In this document: piece by piece, positions 10,160 to 21,099 of the stretch
Layout of the letters: each line of letters opens with the position of its first letter
Position numbering within the stretch: the stretch's first letter is position 1
NCBI GenBank assembly: GCA_905220665.1
Contig: CAJNAR010000002.1
Coordinates: forward strand, 124,001 to 188,000
DNA: 64,000 nt
DNA from: Albugo candida
Taxonomy: Eukaryota; Oomycota; Peronosporomycetes; Albuginales; Albuginaceae
Direction of reading: 5' to 3'
The notes under the pieces: generated by a model
Seen by the model: only the letters and a program-made list of their open reading frames with translations
The model's database searches: none
Told to the model about the DNA's origin: nothing
Made by a program: the position numbers and the translations under genes

Positions 10160-12130
10160 ATGGTTCAAGTCGACATATCGCCACAACCCAGGGTGCTAGC
10201 GTCCACTTGTGCTGACGTGGCAACCCTCATGAATCACCCAGCTTTGGGTGATTGCGTGATTGTTGATGAGTCATCACTCCTGTTTGATGACGTGGAGAGA
10301 ACCCCCACCCCCAGTGTGACGGTACAGGATAAAACCGTTGTCGCAAGTGATACTGGTGGCGGATGTGGTACCGGTGTCGCGTGTGGTACCGTGGTACTGT
10401 CGTTGCCTCGTCACAGGGTGACCAAAAGGCAACTTCAAGTGTGGACGACACTAAAAGTCCCACTTTGGCTGACCTTATTAAGTCACAGGAATCCTTGCGT
10501 AAGGACCAGGCTAGAGCTCGAGCGAAATTTCGCGTGGAGCTCCCAAAGCCGAAACCTCAGATATCGAGGCAATACTGCAGCTATATGCTGATGAGGAGCA
10601 CCCGGATTGGTCAGTCTTGTCTGCGAAATTGGAGGCATCAAGACCTTATCCAATCCGAAAAGCAACCTTCCCAGTGGTCTTGGAGGCGGACCAGTCGTTG
10701 ATCCGTACTCCAAATGGGAAAATTCTTACATCCCCGATGCGAGACCACGGCAATCCGGTCTTTGAAAGCCTACTAGAGAGCCGGTCAATTGCTCAGGTAT
10801 CCAAAATGCCTGGGGGCAACATCACGGTGATGGTCACCACGGCGGATGCCTGCCAACAATTGAAGTGTCAGCCAGTGACTATCCTTGGGAAAAGTATTTT
10901 TTTCGGGAGTTTGATACTCTTGAAACAAAGAACTAATCAATGTCTTCGGTGTAGGCGTGGAACAAGATCGGAACAACGTACTCCGCTCTCTTTACAACCT
11001 CGGATGTCAAGTGGTGTATGACACCTTTCGCGAGACGCTTCTCACGAAAGAGGTGGTGATGTCGACTTGGCGAGTCTACTTTGGCTCTTCAACGTGACCC
11101 CAACAGCTGGTTATAGTTGGTAAAGTGATGAACAAATCGCTTACGACAAGAAGCTCTACCCAGTGCGGGGAAAAATGCTCCCATTCCAACGGAACGACGA
11201 CGTTTCGGTCAACGTGGTCTTTATTGCTTGGATTTGGGTGCTACATCAGCCACGGGAGCACGGCAACAAACAAAAACACAAATAATCAAAAACAAAGCCC
11301 AAATCAACCTGCAACTCAGATTCAAAACAAACAAAGAAAAAAAAGCAACAAAAACAAACCACAGAGCCAAAGGCACTCGTGGTGGTACCACAAACGGTAG
11401 TGAAGCCAATTCCCACTCACGAATTGGAGACGAGGAAACCTGAACGGAAGCTCTCGGATCAAATCTCGTTGGATCTCAATACTCCTCCCACTATCACACC
11501 ACCAGGGGCACCAGATTCATTACAGCCCTCTCCTCCCATACTTCAACTGGCAAGTCAATCGTACTCCCAACCACGGGTGGAGCGGGATGAGGATGTATCC
11601 ATGAAGTTGGCATGGACTAGTGGAAAACAAATCGGGTGGAGCCTTTCGAACAAATGGTCTCCAAAGTACCACCTCCTGCGCTTCCGAAGTTAGCGACCAG
11701 TATTTTTTTTGTGCTCGCAACTATGGAGGTGGAGATCGAAGAAATCAAAGCAATTGTCAACCCGGAAAATGACAATCGCGTCCAAATCATCCCCGTTAAA
11801 GCACGGATGCCAAAAGCGGTGGCCACTTCGAAAGAGGTGGCACACTTTAATCAAAAAAGGCATACAACAATTGAAAAAAACAGAGCGACCAACCCGAGTT
11901 GGTGAAATAGGGGAGCTAATGGAAATCGATTCCAAAAATGCCCTCCACCCGCTCCGACCGGACAAGCTCGTGCAAGCTGATGCGTGCATACCTCATATGC
12001 GCAAGCTGGTACAGTTTTGTACAAACCCGGACAAAATCATCCGAGCGGCATTTGATCATCCTATCACTATGAATGGTGTGCTTCTCGCGTGTATAGAGTC
12101 GAATAATAAAGCTTTGGATGGACTGGCGCA
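10160..12130 (+). pseudogene. LINE-1 ORF1-like gag region
   Basis: Coding passes through three frames: 10160-10591, 10363-10701 and 10617-11021, followed by 11125-12134 in pieces. Recognisable stretches are PTLADLIKSQESLRKDQARA, KFRVELPKPKPQ and RKATFPVVLEADQSL. The same blocks recur on the minus strand at 31703-31440 in LINE-2, which supports a real protein. A CLRCRRG string near 10950 may be the rest of a zinc knuckle, and about 11260-11400 is rich in Lys, Gln and Asn. It would be the RNA-binding partner of ORF2. Confidence 0.65.
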
Positions 12131-12639
12131 TTAACTGATGACTAATAGCGTTTTTGCAGCCCACAATCTCGGAGAAGATGTTACGGTTGCGACGCGATGG
12201 CGTCACCACGTTGATGGAAAAGTTCCCTCAAAACGATCTGTCTTGTTCGAGAAAGTCATGTCGTGGTGGACGTCAGTGCCGGACATAGTACACGTGTTGA
12301 CTCGAGCAACCAAATCATTCGCGTTTATGGAACTCTTATTTATGTATACTGCCCCGACATTCTACACAATCGATCACTGGATCCAATATCTCACCGATGG
12401 ACCAGTGATTTGGATTCCGGGTCATCATTGTCGTTTACTTCCACTAATGTGATCATTTCTTTCTTACGCTCTGACGTGGGCATTAAGAGTTGGACTCTAT
12501 GGTTTGGAGGCAAATGGCGAGGAATTCACTGTCGTGACATCTCTGAGCTTTCAGGCAATCCTAGCTTTTTCCCAGAGGAACATACAACAATTCACCTCTC
12601 ACAACACGATGGTGAAACGAGGTTGATTACTTGTACACT

Positions 12640-13771
12640 TCAGCGTGAATGCTCAGGGCTCCTCGATTATTTCAACGTGGAACAACATCTCAGTACTCAC
12701 GGTGAATGTCAATGGAATTCATAAAAATGGTCATCTTTTTATCGACCACATCCTATCACAACACTCCATTTGTTGTGTTCAAGAAACCAAGTTTCCAGAT
12801 CACAACCATTACATTCAAAAATGCTTGTCAATGACCACAAGAGTGCTTTTCTCCATCCGACTCAAAACCGCAGTGGTGGCGTCATGACAATCCTTCGTTC
12901 GGACTTTCCCGGTTACTCAACAGCTGAAGAACTCACCGAACAAAGCATTCGAAATCGTTATTTGGTTTTGCGTCTTATCATTCACGATGCACCGGTGTAT
13001 ATTCACAATGTATATGTACCGGTCAAGGCCGAGGAACGAGTGGGTTTTTATGAGTTATTGCTTTCCAACACTTTCGAATCGACCGCAACACATATCGTGT
13101 TTGGTGATTTCAACACACCACTCGATCCAGCTATCGATGCTTCGAGTGGAACAATTCGACACGAACCAAGTCGATTAGCGTGTTTAGAATGGCTTTCACA
13201 GTTGGGTGTGGTAGACGCTTGGCGAATCCAACATCCGACTGAAAAAGTATTTACAGGACCATTACCGCGCAAGAATCGACTAGATTATATCTGCATGTCG
13301 GAAGAGCTATTCAATATGGTATACAAAACCTCTGAGTATTTTCGTCCACGACATGCGGGAGATCATCTGGCACAAAAAGTAACTTTTGCAAATCCAGCTC
13401 AATCTCCAGGTCGAGGATATTGGACATGCTCATTACGACTATTTGAATATCCTCAAGTTGTCGAAGCAATCAAATTGGAAGCGATTTTGGTGCTCGAACA
13501 GTTACGGACAACTTCGAATCCCGGTACAATGTGGGAAGGTTGGAAGACGAAAATCAAGAAACAGCTTCAACGCATTGAACAAAAGGTTGCAAAAGAGAGC
13601 CGAGTGATGTTGAGTCGAGCCAACGTGTTTTGGAAGTCGCAGCAGCTCGATATCGCATCCAAGACACCAATGAGTCACGGTATTTTTACGAATCGAGTCT
13701 CCAACAATTTCGAATTTCAGTCGAAAACAATGCACAATACAACCAAGATGAAAGTTTCGACCATCCCGTGA
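12640..13771 (+). pseudogene. LINE-1 ORF2 endonuclease domain
   Basis: The start (12645-12887) encodes LTVNVNGIHKNGHLFIDHIL and CCVQETKF, the first motifs of APE-type endonucleases (catalytic Glu in QETKF). After a +/-1 frameshift near 12830-12880 the frame 12770-13771 continues with FGDFNTPLD (catalytic Asp/Asn), RLDYICMS and AGDHLAQKV (catalytic DH). All expected catalytic motifs are visible. The domain would nick the target DNA to prime reverse transcription. The domain is broken only by the frameshift. Confidence 0.85.
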
Positions 13772-15547
13772 AGCATATGGAGAACTCTTCCAAGCATTTT
13801 TTTCGCCCTCCGGATAGTTCTTGTCGCCGCGTGCCGATCGAAAATGTTACAAGAAAATGTGGTACCGTGACATCGAACCCGAGGGGGATTATTGACGAAT
13901 TCAAAGATCATTGGGATGGTGTCATGGGCTCTCATTATAGCTCTGAGACCGACTCAAATGTTCCAAGTGAAAGAAAGCAAAAAAAGTTACTCGATTCGAT
14001 TCAAGTTTCCCTTGCCTCAGCAGAGCAAGACCGTCTCTCAACTCGGTTAAGTACGACCGAGATGGCGGAAGCGATCAAGCACATGCGGAGTAGTTCTTCT
14101 CCAGGTATGGATGGACTACCAGCTGCATTTTATCAGCTCGATCCGGAAACGTTTGTCGAGTGTCTGAAGATCGTGTTCGAATATCAGCTGGAAAGAGGAA
14201 TTTTACTTCGATCACAACGTCACTCAGCAATCACACTTTTATACAAAAAAGGATCACGAGGTGATCCTGGCAACTATCGACCGATCGCACTGCTTTGCGT
14301 CGATGTGAAAGTACTTTCAAAAGTGTTGGCGTATCGATTGCAACGTTTTTTGCCAAAATTGATCCATCAAGATCAAAAAGCATTTGTGCGCGGAAGGTCA
14401 ATGCATCATCATATTCGACATCTCACCGACATCCAAGACTTGGTCACTCATCGTGGGGAGGAAGCTTATGCGACGTTTCTCGACTTTGAGGAAGCATATG
14501 ATCGAGTCAATTGGACGTACATGTTTCGCGTTTTGGAAAAAATGGGCGTTAAGAAAATTTCATCGACTGGATTCGTCTTTTGTACAATAACACAAAGGCG
14601 CAGTTGATGATTAATGGAAATATCACACCGTCCATTACACCATAACGTGGAGTGAATCAAGGTGATTCTCTCTCAGCATTACTTTATCTGATGACGATCG
14701 AGCCTTTGAGAAATTTACTTCGCCAACATGAAGAACATGGCATTTGGATTAATGGCACGACTGTCGCAACTGGATTATTTTTGCGGACGATTCGACATTG
14801 CTTTCAGATACACTAAATGGTGTTTTAACGCAACTCGAACTCATCCAAGTCTATTGCGATGGATCGGGTGCGAAAATCAACTTGAGTAAATCATCCTTGC
14901 TCTCGTTGAATCGGACCAAGCCATGTCCACGTATTCCCAATTTGACCATAATGGGTCCGGAGGATTCGATCAAGTATTTGGGTATTCCGTTCGGCCAGAA
15001 ACCAACTCATTCGATGGTTATTTCAACTCTCGACAAGCGTTTTTACGATGGGTTTGGTGTATGGTTTCGACGAGCAAGAACTGTTCGTGGTCGACTACTG
15101 GTTGCGCAGACGATGATTTTATCACGTTTGTGGCATTACACGATGCACGTGGACATACCAGCAGTGACTATTCGACAGTGGCAATCGATGTTAAATCGAT
15201 TTGTGCTTGGTCGGAAACACAAAAAAGATTCAAAACATGTTCACCTACTCAGCAAAGAGTTTTTATATCTTCGCCGACAAGATGGCGGACTACAAGTTCC
15301 TTTTTTGGTGGGACGATTAAAGCTAGAACGTATTCAATTCCTTCAGCAGTTCGCATCCGATGCGTCAACAATTATTCCTGCGAATTGGACAACTGCTTCG
15401 ACGGAATTATTACAACTAGTCCAACCTTCCTTTGGACCACACAAGCCGATGGATATATTCACCATCGCACCAAATCGACATGGGAAAATGGTTCAATGGG
15501 AGAGCATATCGTCATGGTGGAAACACGCATTTAAAATGTGGCATTAG
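13630..15547 (+). pseudogene. LINE-1 ORF2 reverse transcriptase domain
   Basis: The frame 13630-14607 contains SSSPGMDGLPAAFYQL, RHSAITLLYKKGSRGDPGNY, RPIALLCVDVKVLSKVLAYR, QKAFVRGRSMHHHIRH and ATFLDFEEAYDRVNW (catalytic Asp), all standard LINE RT motifs. Frame changes and a TAA follow at 14600-14780, where GVNQGDSLSALLY is still readable. The second catalytic motif is FADD (14780-14791) in the frame that continues to a TAG at 15545. It is inactive as it stands. Confidence 0.9.
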
Positions 15548-17125
15548 ATGGATTGGAGCATTTCAATATCAGATTTGAATGTTTCACAACGCCGTCAGTA
15601 TTACATGGAACAACCGATGTGGTTTCACTGCGACAAAAAGTTACATTACGAAGCTGCTACTCGTCATCCGAGTACGCAGAACGTTTGGTACAATCTTGGC
15701 ATGGTGGATGAACCACATCGAACATTTCGGAAATCGTTTGCTACGCTTTTCGATATTCGCAGTCTTCAAGACTTTTTTCAAGAAAGCGACACATGGCCAA
15801 CGAAGGAAGATTTCGTCACCAACTATTACAACGACGACGAGCTAAAAACCTCGGCTATGGCTGAAGAAACGTTGCTGAGTCGACTTTACAATGAAGTCAC
15901 TCAGATACTACAGCGCATCCACTCGACGATTGGTCTCATCACTTGGATTACACCAACCACAAGTGGCAGATCATTTTATGTGGGAGTAAAAAGCAAGGAA
16001 AGGAAACATTATTTTCCATTATTCCACGCTCACAACTCTTACGAATCGTCTGGAAACCTCCCGAACCAACCAAGAGTCATCCGATGTCGACACATTGGTC
16101 ATCACGGGAGAGATCGGACGCACTGGATTCCGAACGAGTGGGGACATTTATGGCTAGATCTCGACATCTTCGAAAACGTGTACTACCAATTTTCGAATAT
16201 TTACAGTTTCGTCTAGCCTTTCGAATGTTGCCAGTTCGATCTCGTTTCTGGTTCTTAAAGGATGTTCAGCCCGACATTATATTGTGCACGCAGCCTTCTT
16301 GTTGGGCAGTGGAATCCGATCAACATCTCTTTCTAGAGTGCGATCAGACGGCACAGTTATGGAGGGAGTTACTTTCTAGTTGGGATCAGTTTTTCTCCTC
16401 TCGACCACGTTGGACGCATATTGCATGTGCAATCGTACCAACACTACGGTCGGATTGGAAAGACTATTTAGACATTATATCAGATTTATGGCTTTCATCG
16501 CAAGCAGTGACACTGCACTTCGTCTGGACAAATCGGAATCGTCGTTTGTTCGATCAGCGATCACCAACTCTGACAATTCCAGCACTTTCCGTCATTTACA
16601 CCACGTTTAGTGCGCACGTTCGGTACTTTCAAAGACAGTGGGGCAGTGGAATCCGATCAACATCTCTTTCTAGAGTGCGATCAGACGGCACAGTTATGGA
16701 GGGAGTTACTTTCTAGTTGGGATCAGTTTTTCTCCTCTCGACCACGTTGGACGCATATTGCATGTGCAATCGTACCAACACTACGGTCGGATTGGAAAGA
16801 CTATTTAGACATTATATCAGATTTATGGCTTTCATCGCAAGCAGTGACACTGCACTTCGTCTGGACAAATCGGAATCGTCGTTTGTTCGATCAGCGATCA
16901 CCAACTCTGACAATTCCAGCACTTTCCGTCATTTACACCACGTTTAGTGCGCACGTTCGGTACTTTCAAAGACAGTGTTACGACCAAGAGGAACGCATTC
17001 GGCTTGCAAAGGTGCTGGATCACCTCGCAACGCAAGGATCATTTGGTGGAGTTTTCAGAAGTCGAAGATCATTGCTGCGGGTCCGGCACAGGCGAGTGGA
17101 AAGGCATGTGCAACTCAGATCCTAG
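15548..17125 (+). pseudogene. LINE-1 ORF2 C-terminal region with zf-RVT zinc finger
   Basis: Frame 15548-16216 is the direct in-frame continuation of the RT after the TAG at 15545. Frame 15943-16716 then carries LAFRMLPVRSRFWFLKD, then CTQPSCWAVESDQHLFLEC, a C...C...H...C arrangement typical of the reverse-transcriptase zinc-binding (zf-RVT) domain. The end (to 17125) contains RSRRSLLRVRHRR, also seen in LINE-2 at about 26.4 kb. A 337-bp tandem duplication repeats the zinc-finger part. Confidence 0.85.
16304..16977 (+). repeat. Perfect 2 x 337-bp tandem duplication inside LINE-1
   Basis: 16304-16640 and 16641-16977 appear identical by eye. Both start GGGCAGTGGAATCCGATC and end CTTTCAAAGACAGTG. 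The unit length is 337 bp (3 x 112 + 1), so the duplication shifts the reading frame of the zf-RVT region. The lack of differences implies a very recent event or an assembly artefact. Confidence 0.95.
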
Positions 17126-17178
17126 TCCTAGTTGGCTGGCATTGTTCCGCCTAGTGTGGCGCACACCAATTTGCGAAA

Positions 17179-17291
17179 CACGGTACTGTTGGACCATTTT
17201 ACAACCCACGGTACGTTGGACCGTTTTACAGCTCACGGTACTTTTGGACAGTTTTACAACACACGGTAGTTTTGGACCATATTTTTACAAC
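17179..17291 (+). repeat. Four degenerate 27-30-bp tandem repeats in the LINE-1 3' region
   Basis: Units start at 17179, 17207, 17234 and 17262, each CACGGTA followed by a GTTGGACC- or TTTTGGAC-like part and TTTTACA. A single related unit occurs in the minus-strand LINE fragment near 43840, so the motif belongs to the LINE 3' end. It may serve as a recognition element for its reverse transcriptase. Confidence 0.75.
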
Positions 17292-17335
17292 TTTTTACAA
17301 CTTTCAACATTTATCCGTTACACGATGGATACATT

Positions 17336-17371
17336 CTAGTACTGTAGCGGTGGAAGCTACCGCAGTACTAG
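17336..17371. repeat. Strong imperfect palindrome at the LINE-1 3' junction
   Basis: CTAGTACT (17336-17343) plus GCGGT (17347-17351) pair with ACCGC (17359-17363) plus AGTACTAG (17364-17371), leaving a 3-nt bulge and a 7-nt loop. It could form a cruciform or RNA hairpin. It lies directly after the LINE tail, so it may be a LINE terminus, a target site or part of another element. Confidence 0.6.
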
Positions 17372-17479
17372 CAACGAGGGACATATTATCATCTCTCACA
17401 GGTATTTTGCGAAACGTTTTTATATGTATATATGTTATTTAAGATAGCCTAGGCAACTAGAGAAGTCAGTTAGTCTAAT

Positions 17480-17760
17480 TCTAGTAATATAGACACCTTC
17501 AACTGTAATGTTATGCTTTTCCGCACATTGTATCCTTCGTATCAACATAAGAGAAGTCCGTTTGGATGTACTGTCCGAGGATAACAAAAGAAACATTTAC
17601 CAACAGTATTGAATCTTTTCAAGCAATTTCTCCCGGAGAGATCAAATTGCATCTTTTCGATTGGCAGAACATACAGCCACGTGCCACTGAGAATATAAAT
17701 GAGCTCGACACTACGATAGTACACGAGAAGAGGAATTGCCACAAAGGGTGATAGATGAGG
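17480..17760 (+). pseudogene. Copy G: orphaned 3' end of a secreted-family paralogue
   Basis: 17496-17560 matches the copy F stretch encoding CLACYVLVHSVFFISIEHKYVW (for example TATCAACATAAGAGAAGT against TATCAATAGAGCATAAGT, then GTTTGGATG in both). 17605-17640 encodes SIESFQAISPGE, matching VDSFQAIS near the C-terminus of copy F. The upstream part is missing, and LINE-1 lies less than 200 bp before it, so the LINE block probably replaced or displaced the 5' part. Confidence 0.65.
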
Positions 17761-17854
17761 ATAGCGAACCTCGAAGGGCTGTTAATAACTTTGAAATATT
17801 GATTTTTCTCTCTGACAGTTCAAAATCTATATCTCTATAGGGATGATAAAAAAA

Positions 17855-18350
17855 GGGAATCGTCAAAATCCCTTGGTAAAATCCCCGTAGCTTTATATGA
17901 TTGGCTAGTGATCGAGACGTTTCGATATAATTGGCTAATTTCCGAGACTGAGGATTCAACCTTATCGACTGCGAACGAGGCTATCATTGTCACCCGGAAA
18001 CCATCAATAAATACCAAGTTTATAGACATAAAGTTCTTGTGTCATGAATGAACTTTACACATTGAATTGTTAGGGCTCAGTTTACAGAATAGAATGTTTT
18101 TGTGTTATCAACAAATCGTGAGCTGCGGAATAGTCTAACAACAATAGCTACACGAACAAACGCGAACGCTAACTAAACTGAGTGATGGCGAAATAGAGCG
18201 CAAAATAGTTCACGTCGAAAAGTAGCGGGCAGTGCTATCATATTGTCCCTTGCCTAGGCGTATGTTAGCACTATGCAAGCATAAAATCAGCCAATCATAT
18301 CAAACTAAGGGGATTTTACCAAAAGCACTGAGGGGATTTTAACGGTTCCC
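17855..18350. mobile_element. 496-bp non-autonomous TIR element (MITE-like)
   Basis: The ends are inverted repeats of about 55 bp: 17855 GGGAATCGTCAAAATCCC...TTGGTAAAATCCCCGTAG...ATGATTGGCT, and in reverse complement from 18350 GGGAACCGTTAAAATCCCC...TTGGTAAAATCCCCTTAG...ATGATTGGCT. The flanks share TAAAAAAA (17847-17854 and 18351-18358), a likely 8-bp target duplication. The interior has no coding potential. It sits inside the terminal repeat of the surrounding MULE-A element. Confidence 0.75.
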
Positions 18351-18559
18351 TAAAAAAATATACCAATTTAATAAGGAGATTGCTGCGGATACAACCAATT
18401 TTTGCTGGGGACAGATCCCTAGAACTACAAACATACCCCCTACTTTCGTACCGTCAATTGAGTAAATTAGGAAGTCTATCTCTCCTGTTACACCTCCCGT
18501 CTTAAAACCACTCCGTCCAACACTCCTGGTGCCATTTTCTCAGCTGCTAGCACCTCCAA

Positions 18560-20800
18560 TCCACAATTCAATAACCATCACACTCTTCAGCCCACTCCCC
18601 AGTCCACTCCCCAGTCCAGTCCACTCCGACCACCTTGTCCACCACTCTCGCTCCTGCTGCTCTTGCGCATCCAGTTCCAATATTTTACTTGCAAATACTG
18701 CACTTCTAGAATTGGTGAAAAACACATTCTTCAATTCTCGAATCGTTATTGATGAGCAGTAAAACGACATGCACTATCCAATGGTTTTGTTATAACCATA
18801 TCCCGTTCAGAAGCCACTGATTTTTATTACGGATGCGACCTGGGTGGTGTTTACAGAAATAATTGGAGATTAACAGAAGATACCCGCCAGCGGATATCTT
18901 CCAGCCGTCAACATGGTTGCCCCTTTCGCTGGGTTGGTCGGCTAAAACAACGAGTTTGGTTGCTTGATGACGTTTGCTCGGAGCCCTACCATGAGATTGC
19001 TGCTGACCTCAGTGGCCATCCAGGTGCCAGAAAAGTTTCATCGCTGCATCTTCAACAAATAGATGCAGTGTCAATAGGAAACTGCTCACCAAGAGAAATT
19101 GCAACTGTTTTGAGGAAGATGCCGGATGAGGGCCCTCAAGTTGCGGTTAAAACAAAGGATATCAGCAATCAAAAAGCATCTATTCGAAAGAAGTACCTTG
19201 CAGAACGCACATCTTTGAATGCCTTGATGGATGAGCTCATTTCTGGGGAGAAATGTCACCACAGCTCTAAATCAGAACAAGCAGGTCAAATAAGCCATAT
19301 AATTGTCAGTCACGTTGCATCAAAATATCTGGTTGATAAATACCATCCTGTATTTATGATTGACTGCACATATAAAACAAATTGGTATGGTATTCCACTT
19401 CTTCATATTGTTGGAATGACCCCACTGATTCAGTCCTATTTTTCTGCCATGGCCTTTGTCTCAGAAGAAAAGGTTGGTAACTAGATATGGGCGCTCAATC
19501 AATCTAAAAATATTACGTTGCCATCAGGAAAACTGCCTGCCTGTCTAGTGACTGACAGAGAAGTGGCATTGGTTAATGCCATGGAAACTGGGATCCCTCA
19601 CATGATTTGTGTTTCGCATATTAATAAGAATATCTTGGCAAACTGCAAGAGAGATTTCCATCCGCGGATGCTTGGAATGAATTCATTGCCAATTAACCAC
19701 TATTGTTCAATGTTGTGCAGTCAACAAGTACAAAACAATTTGTGGGATACTTTTAAAACTCAACATGAGGAAACCCATGCACAGTGCATCACGTACCTCC
19801 GCGAAACTTCGCTACCGTAGAAAGAACACTTTATGGAGGCACGGGCTCGAAATTATTTTCATCTCGGACAGATCACCTCTTCTCGAGCTGAGGGTGCACA
19901 TTCATTCCTCAAAATATATGTCCACACGTCGACAAGTGACCTTCACCAGGTGGTAGACCAACTTAACATTTCTATTCAACACGAGCGTGATGCAATCCGA
20001 GCTGGTGAGGCAGCAGACCAGCTAAACCAATCAACAAATACCAGGATACCTTTCTTCAGCTTCTTGGGTGTGTGGTGTCCAGGTTCTCCATCGAAAAGGT
20101 ATGATACTTTTTTTTGCATGAGGTCATAAAAAAGTCTCACATCTGTGCCCTTCATCCATTTTTGCCATTTTTCTATATTTTCACCCAGTTGAAGGCAGTA
20201 AAACATTACAGAGAGCCTGTGAAATCACTCCCAAACTTTGCCTTTGTGCAGAGCCTGTCATATTTGGCTTGGCTTGCCAACATACTCTGCAAGCAAAACT
20301 ACAGGCCGACGATGCTATGACCATAGATGACCTACATGCATTTTGGATCTGGGTGAAAGGGAGTCCACAGAATTCTGTGCAAAGAGATATCAATAGTTGG
20401 GAGGACACACACTCATGAGGTGTATAATAGTGCTGCTCCCCATGAACAGCTCGTTTGCACTCAGCGGTTAAAGATACTTTGGCTGGGCAGGACATTCTTC
20501 TACCACTTTCCGTCAATACGCGTGGGTGACCTGCACAAAAGTAGTCTACAAAATCAAAAAAGCGTGATCCATCAGCCTTTATATACCATGAACCTGGAAA
20601 AAAAAAAAACAAATGCCTAGCTTGTGGCAAGTGGGCATAATAGAAGAACGTGTCGAAAATTGCGACAGGTATGTAGGGCATCAGTTTGGGATGATTTTCT
20701 TTGATTCATCTACTTACTTTCTCTGTTGTTATTCCAGAATACAACAAGCAACCCAGCTAATGACAAAATTGTTTAAGAGAAAAACAGAGACTTGGCTGTA
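18560..20800 (+). pseudogene. MULE-B transposase (FAR1-like N-terminus plus MULE core), frameshifted
   Basis: 18760-18960 encodes KRHALSNGFVITISRSEA, then YYGCDLGGVYRNNW and HGCPFRW, a FAR1/WRKY-GCM1-type DNA-binding domain. The frame 18960-19484 contains VFMIDCTYKTNWYGIPLLHI, the start of the MULE transposase domain (DxTYKTN). After a TAG at 19482 the frame 19518-19820 continues with CLVTDREVALVNAMETGIP (the second acidic motif) and CVSHINKNI (CxxH). 19833-20129 gives SRAEGAHSFLKIYV (the third acidic residue). Later sequence is broken. The domain order is that of an autonomous MULE. Confidence 0.8.
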
Positions 20801-21099
20801 GAGGTGAGTCATTTCAATCAAAGGAGTTTAGTTGTCAAAGCGGGTAACTGAATCAAGGATAATAATTTCATGTTATGTTAAGAATTTCCTGCTGGGTTCT
20901 TCATAAGGGACGATGTTGCTGAGGAGAATCGAGACCTATGCGAAGCTATACAACCATTGCTTGACAAGAACATGTGGCTTTATGATCAGACAATGGTGTC
21001 ATATTTGCTTACCTACACGCCTGAACCAACTGCACAAAGCAAGTGAATGGTAATTCCTGTGTCATTTTTACATCCTACTACGTTTGTGAAGCTGCAAAA

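Larger units (their letters stand above)
10100..17335 (+). mobile_element. LINE-1: nearly full-length APE-type non-LTR retrotransposon
   Basis: Two open regions are present: an ORF1-like part (10160-12130) and an ORF2-like part (12640-17125) with apurinic endonuclease, reverse transcriptase and a C-terminal zf-RVT zinc finger. The 3' untranslated part holds four short repeats. About half a dozen frameshifts or stops and a 337-bp duplication inactivate it, but long stretches remain open, so it is younger than the other LINE copies here (26.4, 43.8 and 59.0 kb). The 5' end abuts the copia LTR; no target duplication was found. Confidence 0.9.

Noticed and set aside
14923..15534. Plus-strand 203-codon Ser/Thr-rich frame
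   Set aside because: It overlaps the LINE-1 RT frame 14798-15547, which carries clear homology; this is a shadow frame.
17344..17547. Solo LTR starting TGTAGCGG and ending near TATCAACA
   Set aside because: The right half aligns with the C-terminal coding part of copy F, so it is paralogue sequence; there is no 5-bp target duplication.
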